Source: Dendrocalamus latiflorus (lineage: Eukaryota; Streptophyta; Magnoliopsida; Poales; Poaceae). Taken from it: a DNA stretch of 64,000 nt. The position numbers and the translations under genes are program-made. The notes below the pieces were generated by a model. The model ran no database searches, was not told the origin of the DNA, and worked only from the letters and a program-made list of their open reading frames with translations. The DNA lies in assembly GCA_017311315.1 (NCBI GenBank), contig CM029642.1, positions 14,463,624 to 14,527,623 on the forward strand, given 5' to 3'. Shown in pieces: positions 32,426-45,213 of the stretch; position 1 is the stretch's first letter; each line of letters starts with the position of its first letter.

Positions 32426-35400
32426 ATGCCAGGATCTGAGGAGGGCGGCAAGCAGCCGAAGGGGGCACCGCCGCCGGCGGCTGATCCCATCGCCAAGGCG
32501 CTGACCGAGCTCACCCAGCAGATGGCGGCTTTCTCCGCACACCTGGAGGCCCTGGAGTCCCGGCCGCCACCGCTGCCGTCAGCATCCACCACCGCCACCG
32601 CCAATCCCCCATCCACCCTCCCAGCCGCCACGACGCTGCCGATTCCAATCCACCAACTCCAGTTTCCCCACTCGCCGTCGCCTATTCCCGCTGTGCCGCC
32701 GATCCATACGAGGCCGTCCTTCACGTCCGGGCCGGAGCTAGGCTCCGGCGATGCCGGTGCCGGCCTGGGCGCCCCTCGCTTCCACAAACTTGACTTTCCC
32801 ACCTACGACGGCAAGGAGGATCCTCTCAATTGGCTCAACCGGTGCGATCAATTCTTCCGTGGACAGCGCACCATGGCCTCGGATCGCGTGTGGCTCGCCT
32901 CGTACCATCTCACGGGCGCCGCCCAGACATGGTACTATGCCTTGGAGCAGGACGAGGGCATGCCCTCCTGGGAGCGCTTCAAGGAGTTATGCCACCTCCG
33001 CTTCGGGCCACCAATCCGCGCCAACCGCCTGGCGGAGCTTGCCCGGCTGCCTTTCCTATCCACCGTCCAGGACTATCAAGAACGCTTCAATGCGCTTCTA
33101 TGTCACGCGCCGCAGTTGACGCCAATCCAGAAGGTGGAGCTGTTCACCGGCGGTCTACCTGAACATATCAAGATCGACGTCGAACTGCGTGAGCCCGTGA
33201 TCTGCAGATGGCAATGCACCTTGCGCGGGCATATGAGCGCCGCGCCGAGACAACACCGCCAGCATCGCTGCAACGGCCATCCCGCGCCCTCCAGCGTCCC
33301 GCTGGCCCTTCCTCGCGCCGCAGCGGGCCGCCGCCACACCCTCGGCCGCACCAGACCTGATGCCTGCGGCCGTGGCATTGCCGGCCGCGCCACGACCGTT
33401 CCGCCGCCTCTCCCCGGCCGAGTTGGCCGACCGACGCCGGCTGGGACTCTGCTACAACTGCGATGAGCAGTACGTCCGCGGCCACAAGTGCCAGTGGCTG
33501 TTCTTCATGAGGTGACCGATTATCTGGACGACGATACGGCCGATGACTCCGGCGGTGCGGCGGTAGACGAGGCCGCGTCTGACTTACCGGTGGTATCCCT
33601 TCATGCGATCGCCGGCATTCGCACGGAGGACACCATGCACCTCCACGTCAATATCACGGCCACGGCTTCTGGCGTTGCTTGACTCCGGCTCCACCACAAT
33701 TTCATCAACGCCGAGGCCCTGCATCGACTCCATCTGGTGACATCGGACAGCGCCAATATGCGCGTGGCGGTGGCCAATGGCGACCGGGTCCCCTGCAAGG
33801 CGTGGCCCAACGTCGCCATGAGTATCGGCCCCGAGGACTTTCCATCAGCTGCTACGGCATCAACCTGGGCGGCTTCGACCTCGTCGGTGTCGACTTTCTC
33901 CGCACCCTGGACCCATTCTTTGGGATTTCGAGGACCTCTGCATGGCGTTTTGGCGGGGCGACAGGCGGTGTTCTGGAAGGGCCTTGGCTCCCCCCGCGAT
34001 GACATCCCACAGCCGGCCCTTCGCGCCATCACCGGGGCCGCCGCAACCCCTCTTGGATCACCTTCTGCACCAATACAGCTGGTTTTCGAGGAACCAAGGG
34101 GCCTTCCACCGGCACGACCCTACGACCACCGCATCCACCTCCTGCCGGGCACCGCGCCGGTGGCCGTCCGCCCCTACCGCTACCCTCAGCTGCAGAAGGA
34201 CGAGCTGGAACGCCAGTGTGCCACCATGCTGGAGCAGGGCATCATCCGGCCGAGCACCTCGCCGTTCTCCGCGCCGGTGCTCTTGGTCAAGAAGGCGGAC
34301 AACTCCTGGCGATTCTGCATCGACTACCGTGCGCTGAACGACAAGACCTCCAAAGACAAGTTCCCATACCGGTGGTTGACGAGCTCCTCGACGAGCTCCA
34401 TGGCGCCCGGTACTTCACCAAGCTGGACCTCCGTTCCGGCTACCACCAGGTGCGCATGCACCCGGACGACATCGAGAAGATGACTTTCCGCACCCACCAC
34501 GGCCACTTCGAGTTCCTCGTTATGCCCTTCGGCCTGTCCAACGCGCCGGCACGTTCCAGGCCCTTATGAACGACGTCCTCCGTCCCTTCCTCCGTCGGTT
34601 CGTGCTCATGTTCTTCGACGACATACTCATCTACAGTTCGTCGTGGTCCGAGCATTTGCAGCATGTCCGCCTCGTCTTCGATGCGCTCCGCGCCCACTCC
34701 TTGCACCTCAAGCGCTCCAAGTGCTCTTCGGGGCGTCTTCGGTCGCCTACCTCGGCCATGTCATCTCCGCTGACGGCGTCGCCATGGACAGCGATAAGGT
34801 GGCCGCGTCTCCTGGCCGGTGCCCCCTCGACCCGGGGACTGCGCGGGTTCCTGGGCCTCGCTGGTTACTACCGAAAGTTCATCCGGGACTTCGGCACAAT
34901 CGCGGCACTACTGACAAAGCTCCTGCGCAAGGACGCTTTCACCTGGTCGGACGATGCCGCGACAGCATTCCAGGCGCTGAAGCACGCCCTGACGACGGGA
35001 CCGGTCCTGCAGATGCTGTCTTTGACCAGCTGTTCATCGTCGACTGCGACGCCTCGGGCACTGGCTTTGGCGCCGTCCTCCACCAGGATGCCGGGGCCCT
35101 CGCATTCTTCAGCCGGCCGTTTGCTGCCCGCCATCTCAAGCTGGCGGCATATGAGAGGGAGCTCATAGGCCTCGTGCAGGCCGTTCGGCACTGGCGTCCG
35201 TACCTGTGGGACGCCGCTTCCTCATCCGCACCGACCACTTCAGCCTCAAGTTTCTGCTGGACCAGCCTCTCGACAATTCCGCAGCACCAGTGGATTAGCA
35301 AGCTGTTCGGTTTCGATTTCACAGTGGAATACCGTCCCGGGCGCCTCAACACGGTGGCAGACGCCCTCTCGCGCCACGACTCGACTCAGCCGCACTCCAT

Positions 35401-36822
35401 GCTATCTCGGGGCCCTCCTTCCACCTCTTCGACGAGATCCGAGCCGCGACGACCACCGACGAGGAGGCGCCGGCTCCGCCAGCATCTCCAGGACGGCGCC
35501 ATTGGGGAGCCCTGGCGCACGGCCGATGGGCTCCTGCTCTACGGCTCGCGCATCTTCGTGCCAGCGCAGCACGACTTGCGCACCAGGTGCTCTCTTGGCT
35601 CATGCGGCCGCCACAAGGCATCCAGAAGACACTCCAACGATGAGGGCGGACTTCTACATCCCCGGCGACAGGGCGCTTGTGCGGGACTACGTGCGCTCCT
35701 GCCTCACTTGCCAGCGCAACAAGACGGAGACCCTGCAGCCGGCTGGCCTCTTGCAGCCCCTCGACGTACCATCCCAGGTATGGGCTGACATTCGATGGAC
35801 TTCATCGAGGGTTTGCTGAAGGTACACGGGAAGTCCGTGATCCTCACCGTCGTCGACCGCTTCTCCAAGTACGCTCACTTCATCGCGCTCGCCACCCATA
35901 CTCCGCCACATCCGTCGCCAGGGCCTTCTTCGATGAGATCGTCCGCCTCCACGGTTCCCCACTCCATCGTCAGCGATCGCGACCCGGTCTTCACCGGCCA
36001 CATGTGGCGCGACCTCTTCAAGATGGTGGGCGTCAAACTCCGTATGAGCACGGCCTTTCACCCTCAGACAGACGGCCAGTCCGAGGTCGTCAACAAGGTC
36101 ATCGCCATGTACCTACGCTGTGTCACGGGTGACCGGCCTCGCGCATGGGTCGACTGGCTGCCGTGGGCGGAGTATTGCTACAATACTTCGTTCCACACCA
36201 CGCTGCGCACCACTCCATTCCAGGTGGTCTACGGCGGCCTCCTCCGCCGCTGCTGCCGTACACACCGGAACCGCCAGGACTGACACGGTGATGCCCTCCT
36301 GCGCAACCGTGATGACTTTCTTGCGGCGTTCGCGAACGCCTCCTCCAAGCACAGCAGTATGCCAAGCGCTACTACGACGACCACCACCGTGATTTGGAGT
36401 TTGCGGTGGGCGACTGGGTGTGGTTGCGCCTCCTACACCGACCGGCACAAACATTGGAGCCCCGGCCCAAGGGAAGCTCGGACCGCGCTGTGCCGGGCCA
36501 TTCAAGTCATGGAGCGGATCGGGCAGGTGGCCTACCGTCTCTAGCTCCCGGAGGGCGCCAGCTCCATGATGTCTTCCATGGGGTTGCTTAAACCCTTCCA
36601 CGGCGACCCTCCGTCGCCGCCGCCTCCAGTGCCGCCTACGCACAACGGCAGGCTGCCGCCCACCCCGGAGCGCGTCCTGCGCGCCCAGCTTCGCCGCGGT
36701 GTCTGGTACGTCTTGGTGCAGTGGCGCAGAATGTCCACCAACGCCACCTGGGAGCAGCTACCGCATTTTCAGGAGAGCTACCCCGACGTTCAGCTCGAGG
36801 ACGAGTTGTTTGCGGAGGCAGG
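32426..36822 (+). pseudogene. Chromovirus gag-pol, multiply frameshifted
   Basis: Gag starts at 32426 just after the primer-binding site and holds the retrotransposon gag domain (FPTYDGKEDPLNWL onward). A zinc-knuckle-like CYNCDE...GHKC follows near 33450-33490, in another frame. A protease-type DSGS is at about 33681. Reverse transcriptase spans about 34080-34640 with the FFDD catalytic motif at 34611-34622. RNase H (DCDASGTGFGAVL) begins at about 35040. Integrase has CLTC (about 35700), MDFIEG (about 35795) and a DRDPVF region. A chromodomain-like VQWRRM...TWE lies near 36715-36755. Domains fall in different frames, with several shifts and at least one stop, so the copy cannot make the polyprotein. 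Described only; the frames are not joined here. Confidence 0.9.
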
Positions 36823-36828
36823 GAGAGA

Positions 36829-37193
36829 TGTTATGACTGGCATCACATACACGCGCAGGCCGCGCGCGCAGGGAGGAGCAACAACCGGTCATTAGGGGGC
36901 CTTAGGCCATAGATCTATCTTCATTAGGGTTATTTCCCTTTTCTATCTGTAACAGAGTAGGATTTAGATTGCTTGTTAGGGGAGGATAAATAGACTCCAA
37001 CTGGCATGGAAATAAACAAGAAAGGCAACTATCGTTGCAGGGCTTACCTGGAAATCTTTCCCATCTACTTCCCGCGCGTCTTCTGCCGGAGCTCTCACGG
37101 CTCCCTCACGCCGCCAAGGGCTGTAGCCCCGCCGCCAGGGCGTCTTCCACCGATATCCCCTCCGGAGTCTCCGCTACGCCCTGAGCTCTTCCA
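36829..37193 (+). repeat. Chromovirus 3' LTR
   Basis: 365 bp. The end is followed directly by the TGGTA duplication and then by sequence paired with the left arm beyond its solo LTR. Confidence 0.97.
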
Positions 37194-37198
37194 TGGTA

Positions 37199-37586
37199 TC
37201 ACTCGAACTAGACCAGTAAGGTAGACTAGAATGAATGGAACTAGACCAAAAGCTCTTGATGCGCTATTGCACTCCGGTTAGAACGCTGCAGAATTGATCA
37301 TGATGAAGAGAGTGATGATCGATCCACCAATCGTTCCTCGGCCGCTTCAATCTTTATCAATAAACCGAATCGTTCCTTGGCTGCTTCAATCTTTATCAAT
37401 AAACCTTATTGTACTACTTCAGGAGAACTGTTGTAGATTTGTAAGTGGTTATTCTTCTTGTTGGCCGTGTCTTATGCTTCTGGTGCATAGCTCAAAGCTT
37501 GTGGCTTATACATTGACTTAAGTAAAGCGATGAACTACTTGAGGCTTATATATGTATGTACATATATACACGTATATATATACATA
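37199..37586. other. Gene-free interval after the chromovirus (right)
   Basis: Mirror of 25058-25445. It holds two near-identical copies of the 'caatctttatcaataaacc' word (37350-37410) and ends in TATATG microsatellite. No gene seen. Confidence 0.4.
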
Positions 37587-38130
37587 CTAGTAAGATATCC
37601 ATATATTGCAACGGAGTACCAAATGAAGGTGATTTATATTATCAAACGATGATCCCAAACTAAATATTAAGCATCAATTTTATCTTTCGAAAAACATGTA
37701 TCAAGTAAAGCACACATGTACAAACTCATAAACAAATTAAATTAGAAATAGATGTTCATGTTTACTAGCTGACATTGTTTCTTGTGCAACATGATCAAAA
37801 ATAAAATACACAAAACATCTAGGACGTAAGGACATCTTTGTAGAGAATATTTTTGGTAAATGTACTAGCAGCATTAAAGCACCGATTGTCTTACTGTAGC
37901 TGCGATCGTGTCTTCGACCACGCATCAACCATGCCTTCGACCGTAGCTTCAACCAGGTCTTCGACTACAACCAGTGCACATGTCTGCTACAGCAACCATC
38001 GACTGCTATAGTGATAGGCCTCACACGTCTGCTGCAACACATCGCTCCTTCGACCATGGCTTCGGCTACTCCTTCGACCACGGTTTCAACTATGCCTTGT
38101 CGACCACATCACCGACTAAGATTTGTCGAC

Positions 38131-40205
38131 CACAGCACCTTGACTGCATCTCCAGCCACACATGTCTTTTACTATCGACTGTCGACTATAGCTACGACCA
38201 TCGACCACTGTAGCTACGACTACCGACCATCAACCACTGTAGCTACGACTATCGACCATCGACCACTGCACAGTTTGACTAACGACTTCGACAGTACTCC
38301 TTCAAGTACCGACTGAGTCACTGTGGCTTCGACCACTCCTTCGACCATGGCATCGATCACGGCTTGTCGACCATGCCTTCAACTATGGCATCGACAATGG
38401 CTTGTTGACCATACTTTCGACTGGTCTGGAGTCTCTGACCGCTCTCCAACTCCGAGTCTTTAACTCCTACACATACTCAAACACACCGACTATGAAATAC
38501 TCGAACACACCAAGTACTTGACTACGATCACGCAGTACTCGAACACACCAAGTACATTTGGCTACGACCATTGTGGCTACAACTACACAGTACTCAAATA
38601 CACCGAGTACTCGACTATGACCACGTAGTACTCAAACTCATCGAGTACTTGATACTGACCACATAGTACTCGAACACTTCGACTATGTCTTTGACCATGC
38701 ATCGACCATGCCTTCGATCGTAGCTTCGACCAGGCCTTTGACCACAACCAATGCACACGTCTGCTACCGCGATCATCGACTGCTATAGTGACAGGCCACA
38801 CACATCTGCTACAACACATCGCTCCTTCAACCATGACTTCAATTACTCTTTCGACCATGGCTTCGACTGCACCTTGTAGACCACATCACCGACCAAGACT
38901 TGTCGACCATGAAATACTCGAACACACCAACTATGAAATACTCGAACACACCAAGTACTTGACTACGATCACACAGTACTCGAACACACCAAGTACATTT
39001 GGCTACGACCACTGTGGCTACAACTACACAGTAATCAAATACACTGAGTACTCGACTATGACCATGTAGTACTCAAACTCATCGAGTACTTGATACTGAC
39101 CACATAGTACTCGAACACTTCGACTGTGTCTTTGACCACGCATCGACCATGCCTTCGATCGTAGCTTCGACCAGGCCTTTGACCACAACCAGTGCACATG
39201 TCTGCTACCGCAATCATCGACTGCTATAGTGATAGGCCACACACATCTGCTATAACACATCGCTCCTTCAACCATGACTTCAATTGCTCTTTCGACCATG
39301 GCTTCGACTGCACCTTGTAGACCACATCACCGACCAAGACTTGTCGACCACAGCACCTCGATTGCATCTTCGACCACACAGGTCTTCCAGCATCGACTGT
39401 CGACTATAGCTATGACCATCGACCATTGTAGCAACAACTACTGACCATCGACTACTGTAGCTACGACTATCGACCATCGACCGTTGTAGCTACGACTATC
39501 AACCATCGACCACTACACAGTTTGACTAACGATTGTGACAGTACTACTCCGAGTACCGACCGAGTCACTATGACTTTGACCACTCCTTCGACCACGACAT
39601 TGACCACAACATCGACCACAGCTTGTTGACCACACCTTCGACCATGGCATCGACCACAGCTTGTAGACCATACCTTCGACTGGTCTGGAGTCTCCAACCA
39701 CTCTCTGGCTCTGGCTCTTCAACTCCTACACATACTCGGACACACCGACTATGTAGTACTTGAACACACCGAGTACTCAACTACGACCATGCAGTACTTG
39801 AACACACAGAGTACTTGACTACGACCACACGGTACTCAAACACACCGAGTACATTTGGCTACGACTACTGTGGCTACAACCACATAGTACTCGAACATAC
39901 TGAGTACTCGACTACGACCATGTAGTACTCAAACCCACCGAGACTGCGCAGTACTCGAACACATACGAACACATAGTACTCAAATATACGGAGTACTCAA
40001 ATACGACCACGCAATACTCGAACACACCGAGTACATTTGGCTACGACCACGTAGTACTCGAACACATCGAGTACTTGATTACGACCACATAGTACTTGAA
40101 CTTACCGAGTACTCGATACCAACCACACAGTACTCGAATACACGAGTACTCGACATATGACCACTCAGTATTCGAACACACGAGTACTTGACACACGACC
40201 ACACT
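38131..40205 (-). repeat. TGGTCGTAG / GAGTACTCG arrays with 441-bp duplication (right)
   Basis: Mirror of 17215-19298 with the same 441-base tandem duplication (peptides at 38583-38858 and 39024-39299). The array length is close to that of the left arm, in contrast to the Helitron 1 array, which differs strongly. Confidence 0.85.
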
Positions 40206-40408
40206 CAACAATAAGATTATGTCCAACACACACTGGCTAGGCAACAAACGTGCATACATTGTGGATTTGTAAGCATACATGGAAAAATGCAGTTTCAAAC
40301 CTAGGAAAGATTTTGTTACGTTACTGGAAGAGCGACGATAGCATCTGCTTACAAAAGATGTGAATAGATTTGTGAGATCCTTGGGGAGGAAGGCCTTCAA
40401 TAAATGAA

Positions 40409-41171
40409 TTACGTGTCAAGTAACTGGGCCTCCTCAAGGGCACGGTAGAGATTTGAATCCTGGTGGTTGAGGTCGATGTATGAATACAAATGTGGGCAAG
40501 AATATTTGTACCATCCTGGGTAACAAGCGTGTAGTTGAAGGCCAAGAGGTTGATGAACCAATCGCACTCGGTGCCATGTCTGCCACCCTCGCCCCCACAG
40601 GAACGTGGCCACAGCGTGCATCATGGTGATCACCACCCACACATTACACCGCAGTGAGGACATGATGCACCGCGACGAAGGAGGCGAGCACTTTCTGGTT
40701 AGAGTCGGGCACCTACAGGTCGAGGTAGAGGATATAGCGGTTCCTAGGGTGGTAGAGCATGAGGAGGTAGCGGCGCAACATGGCAGAAGCGCCAGTGTCG
40801 CCGAATATGAGGTAGGTGAAGTGTAGGGGTGACACAACACTTAGGGTAGGGCCTCTGGGAGAGCACAAACTTGACAAGGAGCGGGGCAGGCGGATGCGCG
40901 GGGAGGAGGAGGCAGGGGAGGGGAGGGGAAGAGGAAGAGTGAAAGGGAGGGGAGGGGAGGGGAATGGGGTGGTGGCGAGGAGGAGCAGGATGAAGAGGCC
41001 CCGGTGGTGGCCGAGAGCAGCCAACACAGGTCGATGGCACCAGTGCCCAGGGAGGGGTCGATAGGCTCCATGGAGGTGAGTCAGGGGTAGGAGTGGTGGA
41101 GAAGAGAGGAGGCGGGTGGGGGAATGGTGTGTGGCGACTGGGGTGGGGAAGGTGTGAAGAGAAGGGAACAT
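40409..41171 (-). pseudogene. Captured GT14 glycosyltransferase fragment (right)
   Basis: Mirror of 16269-17030. Here the frame with the LYHPRNRYILYLDL block ends at the same stop. The following CDWFINL-type block is in another frame and differs by small indels from the left copy. Same interpretation: a broken Helitron-borne fragment of a GlcAT14-like gene. Confidence 0.85.
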
Positions 41172-41334
41172 GCGGTCTGTGGTTGGGTTGGGGAAACCGG
41201 TTTAGTTTTTTTATTTGAAGGGAAGACACAGTTATGCATGGTGGTTTGTTTCCTACGTAGGAAGAGGAGGACAGACAATGTGTCACTCATGTTGCGCGCG
41301 TGTATGGAAGTTGGGAGGGGAGGGGAGGTGAACG

Positions 41335-41363
41335 GACAAACTCCCTTTTTATATTAGTCGAGA
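41335..41363 (-). mobile_element. Internal Helitron 5' terminus (right)
   Basis: Mirror of 16077-16105: on the minus strand TCTCGACTAATATAAAAAGG follows an A. Present in both arms, so the composite structure predates arm divergence. Confidence 0.7.
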
Positions 41364-42239
41364 TCATTTTTACTGTTTTGAACTTCTGATACTATTTGTC
41401 AGATTTTACAGGTAAACGGATTAATAGCTTTAGGATTTGGGACTAAGAGGGAATTGTGAAAACACATTTAGGATTTGGGACTTTAGAATGAAACTGTAAA
41501 TCCATGACAATATATACAAAATCAATTGGTAACATTATACCTACAACGCACAAAGATTTCACCTAGACCTCTGAAGAATATAACCAAGCTCTACTGATGC
41601 TGCAATGGTGCATAAAGGCCAAAGATTCTATCAAGTATTCCTTTCGCGTCTGAATCTGTAGACTGTTAAGTATCAGATTAGATGGCGTGATTAATTTAAG
41701 AGGCCCCTGTCAGTCAAGCTACTCAAAACCTGAAATAATCAACTCGCTACTGAAAGTAGTGAACTGTTCATTAGAGGAAAGGATCAGCCTATGTGGGATC
41801 CAGACGGTAGCAACGGCACAACAGTGGATGTGGACAAGTAGCCTTGTGCATATACGACGAACACGATAGCTCGTGAAGGTTTACATCACGTATGACGGTA
41901 GGAAGTAAAGACAGGCAACAGATGTACATCTATTGGAAAGTCATAGCAATGCTTAGTACTCGGACTAGAATCACTATCCATGATGAGAAACATATGGGAA
42001 TTCAAGCAAAACTAACCAAAATTTTTCAATCAAATGGTGCCAATGTCATTTAGTACTCGGACTGGAATTACTATCCGTGATAAGAAACATACGGGAATTT
42101 AGGCAAAACTAACCTAAATTTTTCGATTGAACGGTGCCAATGTCATTTGGAGATATGTAAATGCTAGCAGATGCATTTTTTATGTGCAACTATCCTTGAA
42201 TTTCCTCAACAATGCATAACTATCTTCGAATTTTTGGCT
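41364..42239. other. Non-coding Helitron 2 interior (right)
   Basis: Mirror of 15211-16076 with the same tandem duplication of about 100 bp (41945-42150). No gene recognised. Confidence 0.45.
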
Positions 42240-42890
42240 TCAACAATCAACATGTTGGGAGGAACTTACCGTGGCGGATGCAAATAAGAAGATGATTCGG
42301 TTGGACTCTAGGAGACACCAAGATGAACCCCATTGGTTCTGGTTCAGCGAGTCTCCTACGAACATTTGCTGCTTCTCCCGCATCCTCTCCATGAACCGCC
42401 GTGCATTGAACCTTTCCAATTCGATTCGATCCATTCATTCACCAATAAAATTGTGAAATCAGCAAAGAAAGATGCAAACTTTAGCAATTTGTTGCAGACC
42501 TAGAAAGAAATAGAGTATGTATGTGGGTAGGGAGCAGTTCTTGGGCTGCCATTTTCATTACTACCATTTGTCGTCGGGGCGGCCATTGGCGAGGCAGGTG
42601 ACCTGCGCGGGGAGGGAGGGGTTGTCGAAGACCCAGCGGTTGAGAAAGAGGTCACAGGTGGGCAAAGGCAGGGCGACGGGGGGTAGGCTGGAGACGTTGT
42701 AGACATCGGCGTCGAGGTAGAGGTAGTCATGATAGAAAGCTCGGCGATGGTGTGGACGTCCTCACCGTACAGGAAGACGGCAAGGAGGAAGAAAGCAGTG
42801 ATGATGGTGGTGACGGGGGAGCGGCGGCCCATGGGGGAGGAGGGAGCGTGGAGGAGGCGAGGCAGTCGAGGGCCAGGGAGTGGGGTGGCT
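42240..42890 (-). pseudogene. Captured TBL/xylan O-acetyltransferase-like fragment (right)
   Basis: Mirror of 14560-15210. Exon-like blocks with FVGDSLNQNQW (about 42350) and the PMR5N-type motif (about 42560-42640) are both present. A one-base difference near 42730 shifts the frame between the membrane-anchor part and the PMR5N part, whereas the left copy is open across it. Confidence 0.8.
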
Positions 42891-43115
42891 TGCGTGCAGA
42901 GGAGGTGAGGGAGTCGAGGGCTAGGGGTGGGGTGGAGACAGAGGAGGCGAGGGAGTAGAGAGTATTAGGTGAGGTGGGATTGAGCAAGGAGAGAGAGAGA
43001 GTAGGAAATGGGGCCACATGTCGGCGCTCCTCTTTGAGGGAGATCATGGATCCGTGGGAGGGAGGAGAGTCGAACGGGAGGTGAACAGACAAACTCCATG
43101 TTATATTAGTAGAGA

Positions 43116-43180
43116 TATATGCATACATATATATATATATATATATACACATACATATACATATATATGTATATATAAAT
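43116..43180. repeat. TATATG-type microsatellite (right)
   Basis: Shorter counterpart of 14227-14336, directly before the Helitron 2 5' end on the minus strand. Confidence 0.8.
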
Positions 43181-43557
43181 ATATGAAACCTTTTCCATAC
43201 TCTCGAGAGTATATTATCCCACTTTCAATATATCAGTTAGATAAATATGATATACATCTTTATTACTTTCGCTATACTGAAATACTAATTCTAAGATATT
43301 CCAATGTGACATGGTTAAGAAAATTTCATTAGAGTCCTTTATTTTTGCTATACACCTTTTCCACATGTAAAAAAAGTATATACATAAGTTATGCTATAAA
43401 AAGTAAATTTTGATGAAAATTTTCATGGAATTTACTTTGGAGAATCTTATAATTATTATTAGAGTATGCTTAAAAGGATAAAAAGTATAACTTGTTTGTT
43501 TAAGCGGTGTATAAGTGAGAGTACGTACTCTCAGGAAAATATATACATACATATACT
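43181..43557. other. Gene-free AT-rich interval (right)
   Basis: Mirror of about 13857-14226. AT-rich with no ORF, RNA gene or transposon end recognised. Confidence 0.4.
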
Positions 43558-43738
43558 TTTTTCCAAAACACCCAGTACAACACATAGACGCCAACACACA
43601 CGCACACCATCACACGCACGCACTCACACACGTCACCTACCAATGAAAGAAAATCCTCCTAAATAAGACACGCAGAGCCAAACATGAGGTTTGAACCCTG
43701 GTGGCCTGGAGGTACAACGACCTCCACTAGTCACCAAG
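43558..43738 (-). mobile_element. tRNA-derived SINE candidate (right arm)
   Basis: Mirror of 13674-13856 with the same B box (GGTTCAAACC on the minus strand). The poly(A) tail is partly replaced ('ttttttcc'), one of several small arm differences here. Confidence 0.55.
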
Positions 43739-44422
43739 AAATTGTTTTTATACATATACATATGCATATATATACATATACATATACATATACCGAATTG
43801 TTTTTATTTTTTCTTTTCCTTTAGAAAATATTTCGTTTCATATTTCACGTTGTATTAACTTGGAGGCTTATTATTGTCATTGTGTACAAACTATTTGCTT
43901 TCTGTGGCGCCTGAGTAGTGCTTCGTGAACCACATTCATAGTGTGATAGGATATGTTCTTTTGGCTGTGACTTATGACTTATGGTTGTGGTTTATAGCTT
44001 TTAGGTTATTTGTGAGAGAAAGCACGAAGTAACAGAAACTCGCATATGCTTTTTGTCCATATAAATAAAGTTACTATAGTGTGTATTACAATCAACTTAT
44101 ATACCTCGTTTTAAAAGGATATTTTGTTTAAAAGTTAATTACTATAAAAAACTAAAAAGTAATTTTTGAAAGTTGAAAAGAACTGATTTACTAGCTAGTG
44201 CGCTTAACTTTTTGTTAGTGCGCGTCTCTTTTGAGAATAGTGCGCGCAAAAGCGACGGCTTCATTAGCCAAACGAATCTTATCCATCAACGCTTGGTCTA
44301 TGCAATTCTTTGACGGAATCTTATCCATCAACGCTTGGTCCATGCAATTTTCGTACGGAATCTCAAAAAAAAAAGGTAAGGAGTGATATTGGTAGTGGCA
44401 ACATGCAGGAATAACTCGCTTA

Positions 44423-44653
44423 GGGCATGTCCAATGGTGATTTATGAGCTAGCTCTAAACATATTATTTCATATTTTAATAGAAGAGAGAGAAAAGTTAG
44501 CTCTTGATCAAGAGCTAGTCTCATACACACATTCCAAGATTATATGAGGATGTCATGTGGGACTATTCATGTTATGAGCTATGTGCTAAAAGTTAATATC
44601 ATTGAAGAAGTTAGCTTAGAGCTAGTAACTAGCTCATACCATTGTACATGCCC
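44423..44653. mobile_element. Tourist-like MITE 3 (right arm only)
   Basis: 231 bp with imperfect terminal inverted repeats GGGCATGTCCAATGG and CCATTGTACATGCCC, preceded by TTA and followed by TAA. Absent from the left arm, where 'gcttttgctaagcg' is uninterrupted. A different family from MITEs 1 and 2, although the termini are related. Confidence 0.8.
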
Positions 44654-44656
44654 TAA

Positions 44657-44850
44657 GCCAGTCTCAGTGGAGGTTTCATATCCTAGTTTCCAACACACCC
44701 ATATTTTGGAAACAGTGCAGAAGAGTTTCATCCCCATGAAACTCTCTCTACTCCCATGAAACTTTTATCATCTCTCTCTTCATCAATACAGTGCCATGTC
44801 AGCGTATTTAATGCTCGTGAAACTCCATGAAACCTCCACTGAGACTGGCC
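44657..44850. mobile_element. Tourist-like MITE 4 (right arm only)
   Basis: 194 bp with terminal inverted repeats GCCAGTCTCAGTGGAGGTTT and AAACCTCCACTGAGACTGGC, followed by TTA (44851-44853). It lies directly against MITE 3, so the two appear to have used the same TTA target, one into the duplication of the other. Confidence 0.85.
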
Positions 44851-44875
44851 TTAGCAAAAGCGACGACTTCATTAG

Positions 44876-45213
44876 CCAAACGATTCTTATCCATCTACCC
44901 TTGGTCTATGCAATCCTCTTACGTATTCTCAAAAGGGGAGAGAGAGAGGAAAAAATCTTGTTATATATGCTTGTTGAGCGAACATCATGAATGCTCGATT
45001 TCATTGAATCGGTGGGTTCAAATGTAATAGGATGCTCATTATTAGAAGAGCTTGAATCTCGTTTGTCCCTGAGCCCAACTATAATTAGCCAAAGCACGAA
45101 GGACGAGCCAGCATTAAGGCCGAGGGTGTGAATTTAATTAAGAAAAGGGGGAGTGCAAATATGCAAGCCCAGTATTTCGGGGGAATGCAGGGCTAGTTCC
45201 ATAAAAGTCTAAG
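44876..45213. repeat. Diverged direct repeat module, copy 2 (right)
   Basis: Mirror of 12034-12374. Confidence 0.6.

Larger units (their letters stand above)
32047..37193 (+). mobile_element. Full-length Ty3/gypsy chromovirus (right arm)
   Basis: Two 365-base LTRs (32047-32411 and 36829-37193), TG...CA, flanked by a perfect duplication TGGTA (32042-32046 and 37194-37198). The primer-binding site TGGTATCAGAG (32415-32425) fits initiator tRNA-Met. Four mismatches between the LTRs were counted by eye, so the insertion is fairly young. Domain order gag, protease, reverse transcriptase, RNase H, integrase and chromodomain identifies a chromovirus; short LTRs suggest the Reina group. The left arm holds only the solo LTR at the same site. 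Confidence 0.97.
37587..43115 (-). mobile_element. Helitron 2 (right arm)
   Basis: Minus-strand copy of the left element without the 5.2 kb LTR-like insertion, total 5529 bp. On the minus strand it begins TCTCTACTAATATAACATGG at 43115 and ends in CTAG at 37587, with TATATG microsatellite on both sides. Contains the same TBL and GT14 fragments and arrays. Confidence 0.75.
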